Shown: positions 48,625 to 57,625 of the stretch, in pieces | Layout of the letters: each line of letters opens with the position of its first letter | Position numbering within the stretch: position 1 is the stretch's first letter | Source of the DNA: Megaustenia siamemsis | Lineage: Eukaryota > Mollusca > Gastropoda > Stylommatophora > Ariophantidae | Length of the DNA stretch: 64,000 nt | Direction of reading: 5' to 3' | Assembly: GCA_032433765.1 (NCBI GenBank) | Contig: JAVIAB010000041.1 | Span: 82,211,928-82,275,927, forward strand | Notes under the pieces: generated by a model | What the model was told of the DNA's origin: nothing | Databases searched by the model: none | What the model saw: the letters and a program-made list of their open reading frames with translations, nothing else | Program-made: the position numbers and the translations under genes

Positions 48625-48665
48625 CAAGATACAACGTTTCGACAAAAGCCTTCATCGGATTATAA
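48625..48665 (-). other. hairpin motif (site 3) downstream of a Penelope-like relic
   Basis: The minus strand reads CCGATGAAGGCTTTTGTCGA then AACGTTGT. The order GATGAAG-stem-CGAAAC matches the other three sites. Its position downstream of the GIY-YIG relic on the same strand is where Penelope-like elements carry pseudo-LTR/hammerhead sequence. A functional ribozyme is not claimed. Confidence 0.4.
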
Positions 48666-48892
48666 CAAACAAACTACACACATTGAACACAACATTTCCA
48701 GCTAGAATACACAACTACACAGATGTAAACAATGGCGGGAAAGTGGTCAGGATTATCGTAGTAGAGACTGACTGAAAGATTAATAGACAATAGGGAGGTC
48801 GGATTTAATTAGACCAAGGGAAGCAAACGAGGAAAAATTGGGGAAATGGAAGATGTCTCATATGGTACAAAGAGAGAGAGAGAGGCGGGATA

Positions 48893-49030
48893 GGGGTAGC
48901 GAGGGGAGGGGGAGAAGATCAAGGGAGATAATAAAGACAACGCAGGGAGGAATAGGGATAAGGGTAGCGAGGGAGGGGGAGAAGATCAAGAGAGATAATA
49001 AAGACAACGCAGGGAGGAATAGGGATAGGA
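48893..49030. repeat. about 66-bp tandem duplication
   Basis: GTAGCGAGGG..GGGGGAGAAGATCAAG, then AGATAATAAAGACAACGCAG and GAGGAATAGGGATA, occurs twice. Confidence 0.9.
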
Positions 49031-49888
49031 CACAGTAAAGACATGGAGAGGAGATCAGAGATGAAAGAAAAGAGTTGAATCCTCTCAGTTGGAGAGTACC
49101 AAAGCCAGCTAGGAGTCGGTTCTTCAAAGCTATCTGCTTTGGGTATCAGAGGAACAGGAGATGATGTCAGTAACATGGAAGTCATCAGAGGTACAAGAGA
49201 TGATGCCAGTAACATGGAAGTCATCAGAGGAACAGGAGATGATGTCAGTAACATGGAGGTCATCAGAGGTATGACATCCCTGACAATCTAAAGTGGGAGG
49301 AGACAGGAGTGTCAGAATCATGTTTGATGTTATATAAGTGCTTACAGATTATCCCCCCCCCCCCTTTTCCACCCCAAACGTCTACCTGTTTCACCAATAT
49401 ATATTTTGAGACAACGTTTGCAGATGATGGTGTATGTCATATTGCGAGAAATGCGCGTAAAGCCTTCCTGGACATCGAAAGGGCCATTCGGGAATAAGAT
49501 TGTGTGAATCTGTAGTAGGAAAGGGGACGTACTGCATGATCTGTTGCAGCGGGTCGTGCCCAGCAGTTTCGGCCAGGGTTGCGGCGGTGCCTCATAACCA
49601 AAATGACCCGAAGGTTTCTATCGCGTTTAAAAGCTAGCAATGGTGGGTCGGAGAATAGAAGGCAAGTAGTAAGATCAGAGTGGAGGATAAGTAGGTGTCG
49701 TTTTAGGATCTGTAGTGCAGCCAGATTGTGAGGATGATGGGTAAGAGCGAACATGTCTGTGGGTGTATGTTGTTTGTTTGTTGCTGCATGCTGTGACAGT
49801 TGAGGAGAAAGTTGAGGTGACAAGAGAGGTAATTGGCGTAGGTGGAGACAATTAAGGAGAAAGTTGAGATGCCAAGAGAGGTAGGGCG
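49031..49888 (-). mobile_element. Penelope-like element C-terminal (GIY-YIG) relic
   Basis: The minus-strand translation gives AFKRDRNLRVILVMRH (about 49600), then in another frame SCSTSPFLLQIHTILFPNGP, FTRISRNMTYTIICKRCLKI and YIGETGRRLG (about 49385-49460). After a frameshift at a C-run (49352-49363) it gives KHLYNIKHDSDTPVSSHFRL (about 49275-49340). This is the typical linker plus GIY-YIG-type endonuclease region of Penelope-like retroelements. A 39-bp segment is then repeated, and GTLQLRGFN appears near 49080. Frameshifts and stops make it a dead copy, and no RT domain is present. Confidence 0.7.
49130..49275. repeat. 39-bp tandem repeat (3-4 copies) within the Penelope-like relic
   Basis: GAGGAACAGGAGATGATGTC then AGTAACATGGAAGTCATCA. 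At 39 bp (13 codons) it would have preserved the frame (VPLMTSMLLTSSP on minus). Confidence 0.9.
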
Positions 49889-50331
49889 TGTTTATTTTGG
49901 GACCATTTTCTGTTCCTCCCTCTTTGTCTATATTACTGCCCACATAGATGTAAAATTGTACGTTTAGTAGAGGTATTTCTCCTATTGTTGTTTGGTTATT
50001 GTCAACTGCATTAATTCTAGTAATTTTGGTCTTATTTCTATTTATTTTCAGTCCCAGCTGTTGTGATCTTTCATCAAGAAAGCCCATTTTATCTTGCATC
50101 TGTTGATGATTATGTGGTAGGAGCGCTATGTCATCAGCAAAGTCTAAATCATCAAGTTGCTTGGTCAGTGACCACTAGATTCCATTTCTGCTGTTTTGGG
50201 TTATTTTCATAATTCAATCTATGGCCAGTAGAAAGAGAAATGGAGATAGAAGGCATCCCTGCTTTGCTCCTGTTTTTATTTCAAATACTTCTGTAAGCTG
50301 CCACACAACACTGCCTTTCATTCCTTCATAT

Positions 50332-51124
50332 CTGTGACGTATACTGGTTTTGGGGTCTGGGCTACCGCTGACATAAGAAATAAAAACATACATTATATTC
50401 AGTAGGCTAACATAAAGTAATATTTTATAATGACATCACCACATTTTAAATTACTTACTTATTTATATGTAAACTCTATTCGTCTTGTTTGGGACGAAAA
50501 TGTCTTGATGACTTTGTCATTGAAAGTACTGTTGAGTTGGTTTCTAAGTTTCTGAGGGAATGATTTCTCAATGGACATTAATGCCAAACCAGATAAGCGT
50601 TCTTGTGTCTGAGTTGAGCGACAATAAGATTTGATTCTCTTGAGAGCAGAAAAAGTTCTTTCTACAGATGCTGATGCGCATAACGTAGTTATAAATAGCT
50701 AAGGAAGTTCTAGTAATCAGACAGTTTCACTTTCACTTTGTGATGATTCTGATTGGCTAGAGCTAAAAATAACCAATGAAACCGCATTAGTGTAGAGGTA
50801 ACAACCGGTACATTATTTTGATGGGAATTTTTTAATATCAAGGTCGTTAAACTAGATTCGGATAGAGGAAAAATATACCGCTGGCTTCTAGAGGTTTCAA
50901 TATAGAATAGTTTCGTTTCATTCACAAACGTTATAGTGGCGAGATGAAAACCTTGCTTTAATAAATGCAAATCAAATAAATCATATTGGCCTATGAAATG
51001 TGTAATACAATATTCGAAAATTTGTAATATAATTATAAAAAAAATAAAATAAATTATCATTTCCTTTTGTATTTGGTTAATATGTTCAGGCTACCGGCGG
51101 TAGCTGCGGTACCATACGCCACTG
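50332..51124 (-). mobile_element. hAT transposon relic (793 bp)
   Basis: The termini are CTGTGACGTAT on the left and, on the opposite strand, CAGTGGCGTAT on the right, a hAT-like imperfect inverted repeat with inner GCTACCGC blocks also shared. The flanks CTTCATAT (50324-50331) and CTTCATAC (51125-51132) fit an 8-bp target duplication. Intact copy A1 has a single TTCCTTCATACATTG at this point. Inside is the end of a hAT transposase (next entry). Confidence 0.8.
50459..50703 (-). pseudogene. hAT transposase C-terminal (hATC dimerisation) fragment
   Basis: The minus-strand frame reads ELP*LFITTLCASASVERTF, then SALKRIKSYCRSTQTQERL, then SGLALMSIEKSFP and ends at TAA 50459. The ASVERTFSALKRIK and RLSGLALMSIE blocks are the signature of the hAT C-terminal domain, as in ZMYM1/TTF-like hAT proteins. 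The frame is closed upstream by a TAG at the ELP*L position, and the rest of the transposase (DNA-binding and catalytic parts) is deleted. It is too short and lacks an ATG, so it is easily missed. Confidence 0.85.
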
Positions 51125-51138
51125 CTTCATACATTGTT

Positions 51139-51594
51139 GAAGCCAACGTTGTGCTACCAATGCCAGACCTGGACCCTTGATGCAAGGACAATAAACAAAT
51201 AACCTCTACTGATATGAAATGTGTTAGACGAATGGCAGGAAACAGTCTGAGAGACAAGATCAGAAATGAAGAACTAAGATTAAAGCTTGGAATAACACCC
51301 GCCATATAATATATAAAGAAACAACAGATAAACTGATTTGGCCGCGTGACAAGGCAGAAAGATCAAAACACAACACAACGAGCTTTCAATAAACGTTGCG
51401 AGAACACCAGGCTCAAGGGCCGACCACGAAAAAAATAGATGGATTGGCGAAATATGACAAACACCATTGATGACATTATTACAAACAGTAGGAAACATAA
51501 CAGCAGCAGAGGCGATCAGAAGAGAAAAACAACTCAAATTGCATCTTCCTTCGACGCTAAAAGGCATATGAGGAAGGAAAGAAGGAGAATGATA
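51139..51594 (+). mobile_element. LINE-B fragment, copy B1 (3' end)
   Basis: It begins CCAACGTTGTGCTACCAATG (TLCYQCQ..) and continues CVRRMAGNSLRDKIRNEELR, then FGRVTRQKDQNTTQRAFNKR after a stop, then the 3' end CGACGCTAAAAGGC with a GAGGAAGGAAAGAAGGAGAAT tail. It is 5' truncated with several stops and sits between pieces of copy A2. No convincing target duplication was found. Confidence 0.8.
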
Positions 51595-51799
51595 TATTTT
51601 CTTATCAGGTTAATCAACTTTATGGGGATTCCGTAATGACCCAGTAACTTCTAATGCCTTTCCGTAATCTATGAATCCAATATAACGTGGGGATTTTAGT
51701 TCTAAACTTTGTTCAATAATTATACGTAGAGTAGTTATTTGATGAGCACATGATCTTCTTCTACTTTCCTTCCTCATCTGCCTTTCAACGTCGAGGGGA

Positions 51800-54738
51800 T
51801 CTGACTAAAGATCTAAATACAGACAGAGACATCAACAAAATAGTTGATGAATTCAGTAGACTAATAATACAAGCTGCCAGTGAAACAATACCCAGAGGGG
51901 CACGGAAACACTACAAACCATACTGGAATAGTGAACTAGAGCAACTGCACAATGACATGGAAACATCTCGAAAACAAGCAGAAAATAACCCCTGCCAGGA
52001 ACACCACAATAACTATCAGCATGCTAAAGCCAAATTTCAATGGGCTAAACTACAAGCCAGACGGAGAAGTTGGAAAGAGAAAACAGAGTACATGAATCTA
52101 GAACGAGACACAAGAAAAGTGTGGAAGCTTGTAAAACAGCTGAATGATGAGGGTACAGAAGGGAACACAAAAATTACACTGAAGAAGGATGGAAACATTC
52201 TAACAGGTAAACATGCAGCAAATCACTTTGCAGACTCCTTTGCAAATGACAACAATATTGAAATTAGCCTAGAGAAACGTCAAGAGACCCGTCTAAAACA
52301 ACAAAATGCAAGACAAGAAGAGACTGCACATGAAGTCATGGAAATACCCATTACACAAAGAGAGCTAGAGCTGGCAATATCCAAATTAAAAATGAAAAAG
52401 TCACCAGGTAGTGATGGAGTGTCTAATGAAATGATTAAGAACTTGGGAACTGCAGCTAAAGCAAAACTACTGCAGATCTACAACATTTGCTGGATCACAG
52501 GTAAAGTGCCACAGGCATGGAGAGAAGCAATTATGATACCATTACTAAAGCCAGGAAAAGATGGTTCAATGACATCCAGCTATAGACCAATCAGCCTTAC
52601 AAGCTGTTTGTGTAAAACAATGGAACGTATAATCAATCTCAGACTGCAGTGGTACCTGGAAAGTGAAAATCTCCTTGTCCCACAACAAGCAGGCTTTAGA
52701 CAGTGTTACTCTACCGAAGATCAGGCAACCTATCTTTCCCAGGAAATTGAGGATGCGTTTCAAGAAAAGAAACTGGTACTAGCAGCATGGATAGACCTAA
52801 AGAAAGCATTTGATAAGGTATGGAAGGAAGGGCTTTTGAAGAAACTGAGAAATTATGGAGTAAATGGCAGGATGTACAAATGGGTCAAAGCATACCTGCA
52901 TAACAGGAGAGCCAGAGTGCAACTGGATGGTCTTAAGAGTAAGAAGGTCTTACTGCGCCAGGGCGTTCCACAGGGAGGGGTACTATCTCCAACACTTTTT
53001 CTGATCTACATCAATGACCTAGTTACTGAACTACCACATGGTATCAAAGTGGCAATGTATGCAGATGACTTGGTAATGTGGTGCACAGAGGAGTATGCAA
53101 CAGTGGCCTCCAAATTGTTACAAAGAGCTATGAATGCACTGAATTCATGGACAAATAGATGGTGTATCAGCATCAATACAGACAAATGCAGTACTACACT
53201 TTTCACTCTTTCCCCAAAACAAAAAGCAGGAGCCATCTATATAAACAATGAGCCTGTGAAAGAAGACATACAGGCTACGTATCTCGGAGTTACATTTGAT
53301 AACAAACTATCTTGGAAACAGCAGATAAATAAGGCAACCCAAAAAGCAAGGAGAAAATTGGCTATTCTAAGAAAGCTGTGTGGAACTACGTGGGGTGCGA
53401 GTGGGAAAATACTCAGTAAAGTTTACCAACAGAGTATACGCCCACATTTAGAATATGGATCATCTGCATGGTGTTCAGCATCAAACACCACACTTCAAGA
53501 ACTGGATAAAGTACAAAACCAGGCACTTAGGGTCATCACAGGAGCAATGAAATCAACACCAATATTAGAGATGGAGAAATTGTGGAGGATACCAGCACTG
53601 AGAGAACGGAGGGACACAAAGGTGCTGATACAGGCAGAAAAATTTGCTTGCATGCCGAGACATCCAATGAAGGACCGATTCCAAAATCTTGCATTGGGAC
53701 GACTTAAGAGAAGCAGTTTTATCCACCAAGCCAAGCGTATTAGTAGACAAACACCAGACATGCCAAGAGCTGTTAACCCCCTACTGCCCATACCAGAACA
53801 GACTCCCTGGACAGAGGAATCTGGATTATCAGTTCAAATACGGACAGAAGTGAAAGGAATAGTTGATAAAGAGGAACAGAATAGTCTACAGCGAAAAACA
53901 ATAACTCTCAGTTTCCTGGATGAAGAATACCCACAAGACCTATGGATTCGTGTGTATACAGATGGATCAGCACAGAATGCAGTAAAAAATGGGGGAGCAG
54001 GTGCATATATAGAATACCCAAATAACACTAGGGATATGAATAAAATAGCAACAGGGAAATATTGTCACAATTATGATGCAGAAATACAAGCAATAAAGTT
54101 AGCAATAGAAAAACTGCTGAACATTAATCTTAGCCCGCAGCCTGTAGTGTTTTTGACAGATGCAAGATCAGTACTCCAGGCACTACAATCCAGAAAATTA
54201 CCACATCTGCAGACCTTATTGACTGAACTCTGCAAGCACCACAGGGTTGCCCTGCAGTGGATCCCATCTCACTGTGGAATACCAGGAAATGAGAAAGCAG
54301 ATCAGTTGGCAAAGGAAGGTTCAACAGGCACACAACTAGATACACCTGTTACATACCATCATAAGAAACAGATAATCAAATCAATCAGAGGACCACAAGC
54401 CCCAAATCAGGATGCCTTTTATAATATGAATAGATATGAACAAGTTATCATTATACGTCTCAGAACAGGACACAATCGACTCCATAGTCACATGTATACA
54501 AAATTCAAGATCGGCACCTCAACTACTTGTACATGTGGACAGGCGCCCCAGACTGCTGAACACATACTTCAAGACTGCACTGAATATAGTAGACTGAGGA
54601 AAATCCATTGGCCCATAGATACAACACTACAGACAAAACTATATGGGCCACTGCAAGAATTACAAAAGACAGTAACATTTATACAGGAAACGACATTGCA
54701 GATATAGACAATGCTTCAGGCGAACGAAAGATAGATAG
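51800..54738 (+). mobile_element. LINE-C, RNase H-bearing I-type non-LTR retrotransposon, 5' truncated
   Basis: It is flanked by AACGTCGAGGGGA at 51787-51799 and 54739-54751, a perfect 13-bp target duplication; copy B3 at 60226 has the related uninterrupted sequence. The 5' end is truncated within the endonuclease-RT linker, so there is no endonuclease domain. The 3' end is a short GATAGATAG tail. The coding frame is fully open, which with the clean target duplication indicates a young insertion. Confidence 0.92.
51801..54707 (+). CDS. LINE-C reverse transcriptase / RNase H protein (5' partial, open)
   Basis: The protein copies element RNA into DNA at the insertion site; this copy lacks its N-terminus. 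968 codons without a stop follow the target duplication. RT (about 52335-53230) shows KSPGSDGVSNEMIKN, YRPISLTSCLCKTMER, WIDLKKAFDKVWKEG, LRQGVPQGGVLSPTLF and YADDLVMW (53058). RNase H shows YTDGSAQNA (53955), YDAEIQAIKLA (54072), LTDARSVLQAL (54153) and IPSHCGIPGNEKADQLAK (54261), so the D-E-D-H/D residues are all present. A zinc knuckle, CTCGQAPQTAEHILQDC (about 54528-54578), follows, and the end is LQETTLQI-like. RNase H downstream of RT places it in the I/Jockey-group elements. The open frame continues upstream into flanking B2 sequence to 51750, so no native start exists here. Confidence 0.92.
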   Translation: MTKDLNTDRDINKIVDEFSRLIIQAASETIPRGARKHYKPYWNSELEQLHNDMETSRKQAENNPCQEHHNNYQHAKAKFQWAKLQARRRSWKEKTEYMNLERDTRKVWKLVKQLNDEGTEGNTKITLKKDGNILTGKHAANHFADSFANDNNIEISLEKRQETRLKQQNARQEETAHEVMEIPITQRELELAISKLKMKKSPGSDGVSNEMIKNLGTAAKAKLLQIYNICWITGKVPQAWREAIMIPLLKPGKDGSMTSSYRPISLTSCLCKTMERIINLRLQWYLESENLLVPQQAGFRQCYSTEDQATYLSQEIEDAFQEKKLVLAAWIDLKKAFDKVWKEGLLKKLRNYGVNGRMYKWVKAYLHNRRARVQLDGLKSKKVLLRQGVPQGGVLSPTLFLIYINDLVTELPHGIKVAMYADDLVMWCTEEYATVASKLLQRAMNALNSWTNRWCISINTDKCSTTLFTLSPKQKAGAIYINNEPVKEDIQATYLGVTFDNKLSWKQQINKATQKARRKLAILRKLCGTTWGASGKILSKVYQQSIRPHLEYGSSAWCSASNTTLQELDKVQNQALRVITGAMKSTPILEMEKLWRIPALRERRDTKVLIQAEKFACMPRHPMKDRFQNLALGRLKRSSFIHQAKRISRQTPDMPRAVNPLLPIPEQTPWTEESGLSVQIRTEVKGIVDKEEQNSLQRKTITLSFLDEEYPQDLWIRVYTDGSAQNAVKNGGAGAYIEYPNNTRDMNKIATGKYCHNYDAEIQAIKLAIEKLLNINLSPQPVVFLTDARSVLQALQSRKLPHLQTLLTELCKHHRVALQWIPSHCGIPGNEKADQLAKEGSTGTQLDTPVTYHHKKQIIKSIRGPQAPNQDAFYNMNRYEQVIIIRLRTGHNRLHSHMYTKFKIGTSTTCTCGQAPQTAEHILQDCTEYSRLRKIHWPIDTTLQTKLYGPLQELQKTVTFIQETTLQI

Positions 54739-54764
54739 AACGTCGAGGGGAGATATAATTTGCG

Positions 54765-55105
54765 GTCTTCTTCTTTTCTGTTGGCCTCTCCTGCTGTTAT
54801 GTTTCCTAGTGTTTCTAATATTCCATCAATCCATCTTTTGCTCTTCTGTTGGCCTCTCCTGCTGTTATGTTTCCTAGTGTTTCTAATATTCCACCGATCC
54901 ATCTTTTGCTCTTCTGTTGGCCTCTCCTGCTGTTATGTTTCCTAGTGTTTCTAATATTCCACCGATCCATCTTTTGCTCTTCTGTTGGCCTCTCCTGCTG
55001 TTATGTTTCCTAGTGTTTCTAATATTCCACCGATCCATCTTTTGCTCTTCTGTTGGCCTCTGCTGCTGTTATGTTTCCTAGTGTTTCTAATATTCCACCG
55101 ATCCA
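54765..55105. repeat. 68-bp tandem repeat at the LINE-B 3' coding end (5 copies)
   Basis: TTTTGCTCTTCTGTTGGCCT then CTCCTGCTGTTATGTTTCCT repeats five times, nearly identical. On the minus strand the unit codes RWIDGILETLGNITAGEAN, which occurs once in copy B3 (60218-60330), so the amplification happened in B2. Confidence 0.93.
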
Positions 55106-55893
55106 TCTTTTTCGTAGTCGACCCTTGGGTCTGGTGTTCTCACAACGTTTACTTAGGGCTCGTTTTGTGTTATTGTTTTTTAAAATCTTTCTGCCTTGTC
55201 ACGTGGCCAAATCAGTTTATCTGTTGTTTCTTTATATATTCTATGGCGGGGGTTATACCTAGCTTATTTTCTCAGTTCTTCATTTCTGATCTTATCTCTC
55301 AGACTGTTTCCTGTCATTCGTCTGACACATTTAATCTCAGTAGAGGTTATTTTTCTTATAGTTCTTGCATCTAGGGTCCAGGACTGGCATTGGTAGCACA
55401 ACTTTGGAAAGAAGATTGTATTGTATAGTGCTTGTTTTGCCTCTGGAGTGATTTCCTTGTTGGACAATAGTGGTGATAGGTGTCCGATGATTTGACAAGC
55501 TTTGTTGCATCTTGAGTCTATCCCTGCTGTTTGTGAATTATCGTTTGTCACAAAACTTTCTAGGTATTTGAATTCCTCTATTTGTTTTAGTTGTCTGCCT
55601 TCTATAGTTATGTTAATGTTCTTTACATGATCTGTTTTTCCTAAAACCTGCTTGTCCATCTCTCAAATGTTTCTCTATGGCCTCTTTTAGTCTCTCCATA
55701 ATGATTCAGCTTAATATTTTCCCCGGCACTGGTAGTAGCATAATTCCTCTATAATGTGTGCACTCCTGTAAACTTCATTTCTTTGTTAGTTTGATCATAT
55801 AACCTTTTTTTCCAGTCTTTAGGTATTTCTTCCCCTACCCATATTTTATCTAGTAGATTATATAACGTCTTGGTAGAGGTGTTAATATCTGCC

Positions 55894-56045
55894 GAACGGG
55901 CAAATAAATGCAGTAAAGCTGGTAGCAAGGAGCCGGTAGTGGAGTGTAACTTACACTCAAGGTATGGTGACAGGTTTACACACACAAAACAGGAACACAA
56001 CAAAATACTGACGTTTCGGCCAACATGCGACGGAGAGTAGGTCCC
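55894..56045 (-). other. dispersed repeat with hairpin motif (site 4)
   Basis: The minus strand reads GCATGTTGGCCGAAACGTCA then GTATTTTGTTGTGTTCCTG, followed by TGTCACCATACCTTGAGTGT and CCGGCTCCTTGCTACC. It is the same family as 28352-28420, here without tandem amplification. Its low-coordinate end abuts the edge of copy A2 at 55893. Confidence 0.5.
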
Positions 56046-56090
56046 CGCCAAGTCAGAGCTCTTGTGAAGAGAAGTTTAACTTGTGCAAGT

Positions 56091-56112
56091 TCAAGATGGC
56101 CTCTCACGTGTT
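56091..56112 (+). promoter_or_regulatory. possible YY1 and E-box sites upstream of DDX54
   Basis: TTCAAGATGGCCTCTCACGTG about 400 bp before the DDX54 start codon contains a YY1-like CAAGATGGC and a CACGTG E-box. These are common in promoters of nucleolar and ribosome-biogenesis genes. The transcription start is not visible. Confidence 0.25.
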
Positions 56113-56154
56113 CCCAACACTAGCACGTCCAACAACTTTCTGTAGTCTCTCACA

Positions 56155-56232
56155 GTGATAGCTTTTATAGCCTGGGTCTGTGCTAGCTTTTATAGCCTGG
56201 GTCTGTGATAGCTTTTATATTTATAGCCTGTA
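56155..56232. repeat. 25-bp short tandem repeat (2-3 copies)
   Basis: AGCTTTTATAGCCTGGGTCT plus GTG.. occurs twice and a third time in part, in the presumed 5' flank of DDX54. Confidence 0.88.
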
Positions 56233-56500
56233 TCGTATCTGTCATCTAATAGACCTGTGTCACACGTGTTTGTAGGTTTACTTCAACTTCAACTCTTGTT
56301 TGTAGTTGGGATACAAATCTGTAGTGTAGTGACTGTAGTCAGTGTAGTGTAGTGTTAATCTCAGCCATTGATCATTGATCACAATATCCCGAACTCATTG
56401 TGACCGTTGCGGCTCAACAACTCTCTGTCAGTCAACAACAGCCTACTGTGACGAATCAACAAATTGTGATTGTTCGTGTGGATTAAAAATAAATTAACAA

Positions 56501-56641
56501 ATGGGAAAACGAAAGTGGAAAGCCAAAAAATTGGAAAAGAAATTGAGAAAATCAGAGGTAGAACAAGATCAGTCAAAGAAAGGGAACAACCGGCAAGATG
56601 AGATCGTCTCAAGGAGACTTATCAAGAATCATGAGTCCGAT
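56501..56641 (+). CDS. DDX54: DDX54 (Dbp10-type DEAD-box RNA helicase), first coding exon
   Basis: 47 codons from ATG 56501 (context ACAAATGGG) start MGKRKWKAKKLEKKLRKSE, a lysine/arginine-rich nuclear/nucleolar tail, and end NHESD directly before a strong GTAAGT donor at 56642. It joins in phase 0 to the exon at 61417. On its own it is not diagnostic; assignment rests on exon 2. DDX54/Dbp10 is a nucleolar helicase for 60S ribosomal subunit maturation. An additional small exon between the two cannot be excluded. Confidence 0.7.
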
Positions 56642-57377
56642 GTAAGTACCTCTTCAATCTGAATAATGAAATGAATGTTTGTTTAAAGTGAAGTGAAGCA
56701 ATGAATGAATGATGATCATGGTACTTTGTATTTTGTTGTTAAACTTTATTACAGTTCAAGACTGTGTTATCATATTAGTTAATTATTAATAGTAGTTATA
56801 AATTCAGACTGAATTCAATCTGATACTGATATTGTGATTTGAACAACTATAGACTATATTATTATTTTTTCTGAAAATTGTTTGGTCTCCACACAACACA
56901 TACATACTACTATATTATATACTATGCCCACTTTAATGTCCTTATTTAAGGGCGGATGATGAGGATGAGGTGCATACACACAAGCAAGCAAGATGTACTA
57001 CATCATGTAGTAGCAACTTTGATAAAAATTTCAAAATAATAGTCTGTAGTCTGTTGTCACCTGTTGTGATTTATACAAGCTAGCTAGACAGCCCTTGATG
57101 CAAACTAAAACATGGTACCTTAATTATGGCTGTGTACACTGTGCGACAATTAGAAAAAAAGATATGAATTTTTAAATGAATTAATTTTGACTTAAATTGA
57201 TGAAGAGGAACATAGAGGAAAATATCATTGGGCCCGTTGGACAGTTGTCCATGCCTGGAAAATTGAGAGTTGGCCGATTACGATGTCACAATGGTTTATA
57301 AAGGCAGCTCCTGCCATTTAATCATTTATTTAGACATACCAGAATTGGCAGATCACTTTAAAATTTCACACTTAATC
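56642..57377 (+). other. DDX54 intron 1, unique part
   Basis: AT-rich, non-repetitive, starting with the GTAAGT donor. No coding or RNA feature recognised. Confidence 0.55.
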
Positions 57378-57625
57378 AGGTTGAGCCGCAACAGCTCAGT
57401 GGTTAGTCAACTGGACTACAAAGGACAAGAGGTAGAGTTTGATCCCAACCGACGGCTTCCGGGTTCACCCAGCCTTTAATGGGTACCAGATTTTTTTCTG
57501 GGAAAGTAAAGCAGCATGGGTGTAATACCAACCACATTACCCCAAAAATCATGTGCTGAAGGTCTGTGAAATTTATGGTCACTAACACCATATTCCCTAT
57601 ACGCCACTTGGCGTGACGGGAGTAC
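57378..57625 (+). mobile_element. tRNA-derived SINE, full-length copy
   Basis: The A box ACAGCTCAGTGGTTAGTC (57388), degenerate B box AGAGTTTGATCCC (57433), CTTCCGGGTTCACCCAGCC (57456), AATGGGTACCAG, GGGAAAGTAAAGCAGC and ATACGCCACTTGGCGTGACG (57600) follow the same order as the 38735-38965 copy on the opposite strand. It lies in DDX54 intron 1. Confidence 0.85.

Larger units (their letters stand above)
51757..55624 (-). mobile_element. LINE-B copy B2, itself split by LINE-C
   Basis: It is flanked by ACATGATCT at 51748-51756 and 55625-55633, a perfect 9-bp target duplication; copy A1 has this 9-mer once. The B2 parts are 51757-51799 (3' tail) and 54739-55624. The minus-strand frame (55624 downward) reads NINITIEGRQLKQIEEFKYL, SRCNKACQIIGHLSPLLSNK and CYQCQSWTLDARTI, then CVRRMTGNSLRDKIRNEEL. 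It is 5' truncated and lacks the RT core. Its 3' coding end is expanded into a 68-bp tandem repeat. LINE-C (51800-54738) interrupts the tail. Confidence 0.85.
49889..55893 (-). mobile_element. RTE-like retrotransposon copy A2, split by three insertions
   Basis: This is a minus-strand copy of the element at 10148-13374, now in pieces: 49889-50331 (LDERSQQLGLKINRNKTKI, GAKQGCLLSPFLF), 51125-51138, about 51600-51756 and 55625-55893 (WVGEEIPKDWK). Put together in order they follow copy A1 from about 10690 to 11584, with a roughly 20-bp deletion near 51650. The copy is truncated at both ends. Interruptions are a hAT relic (50332-51124), LINE-B copy B1 (about 51139-51594) and LINE-B copy B2 (51757-55624). 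Confidence 0.88.

Noticed and set aside
50710..51060. 116-codon minus-strand ORF
   Set aside because: It lies inside the hAT relic in the wrong frame for the transposase remnant, is AT-rich and resembles nothing. A chance frame.
56379..56612. 77-codon minus-strand ORF opposite DDX54 exon 1
   Set aside because: Antisense shadow of the exon, with no recognisable domain.
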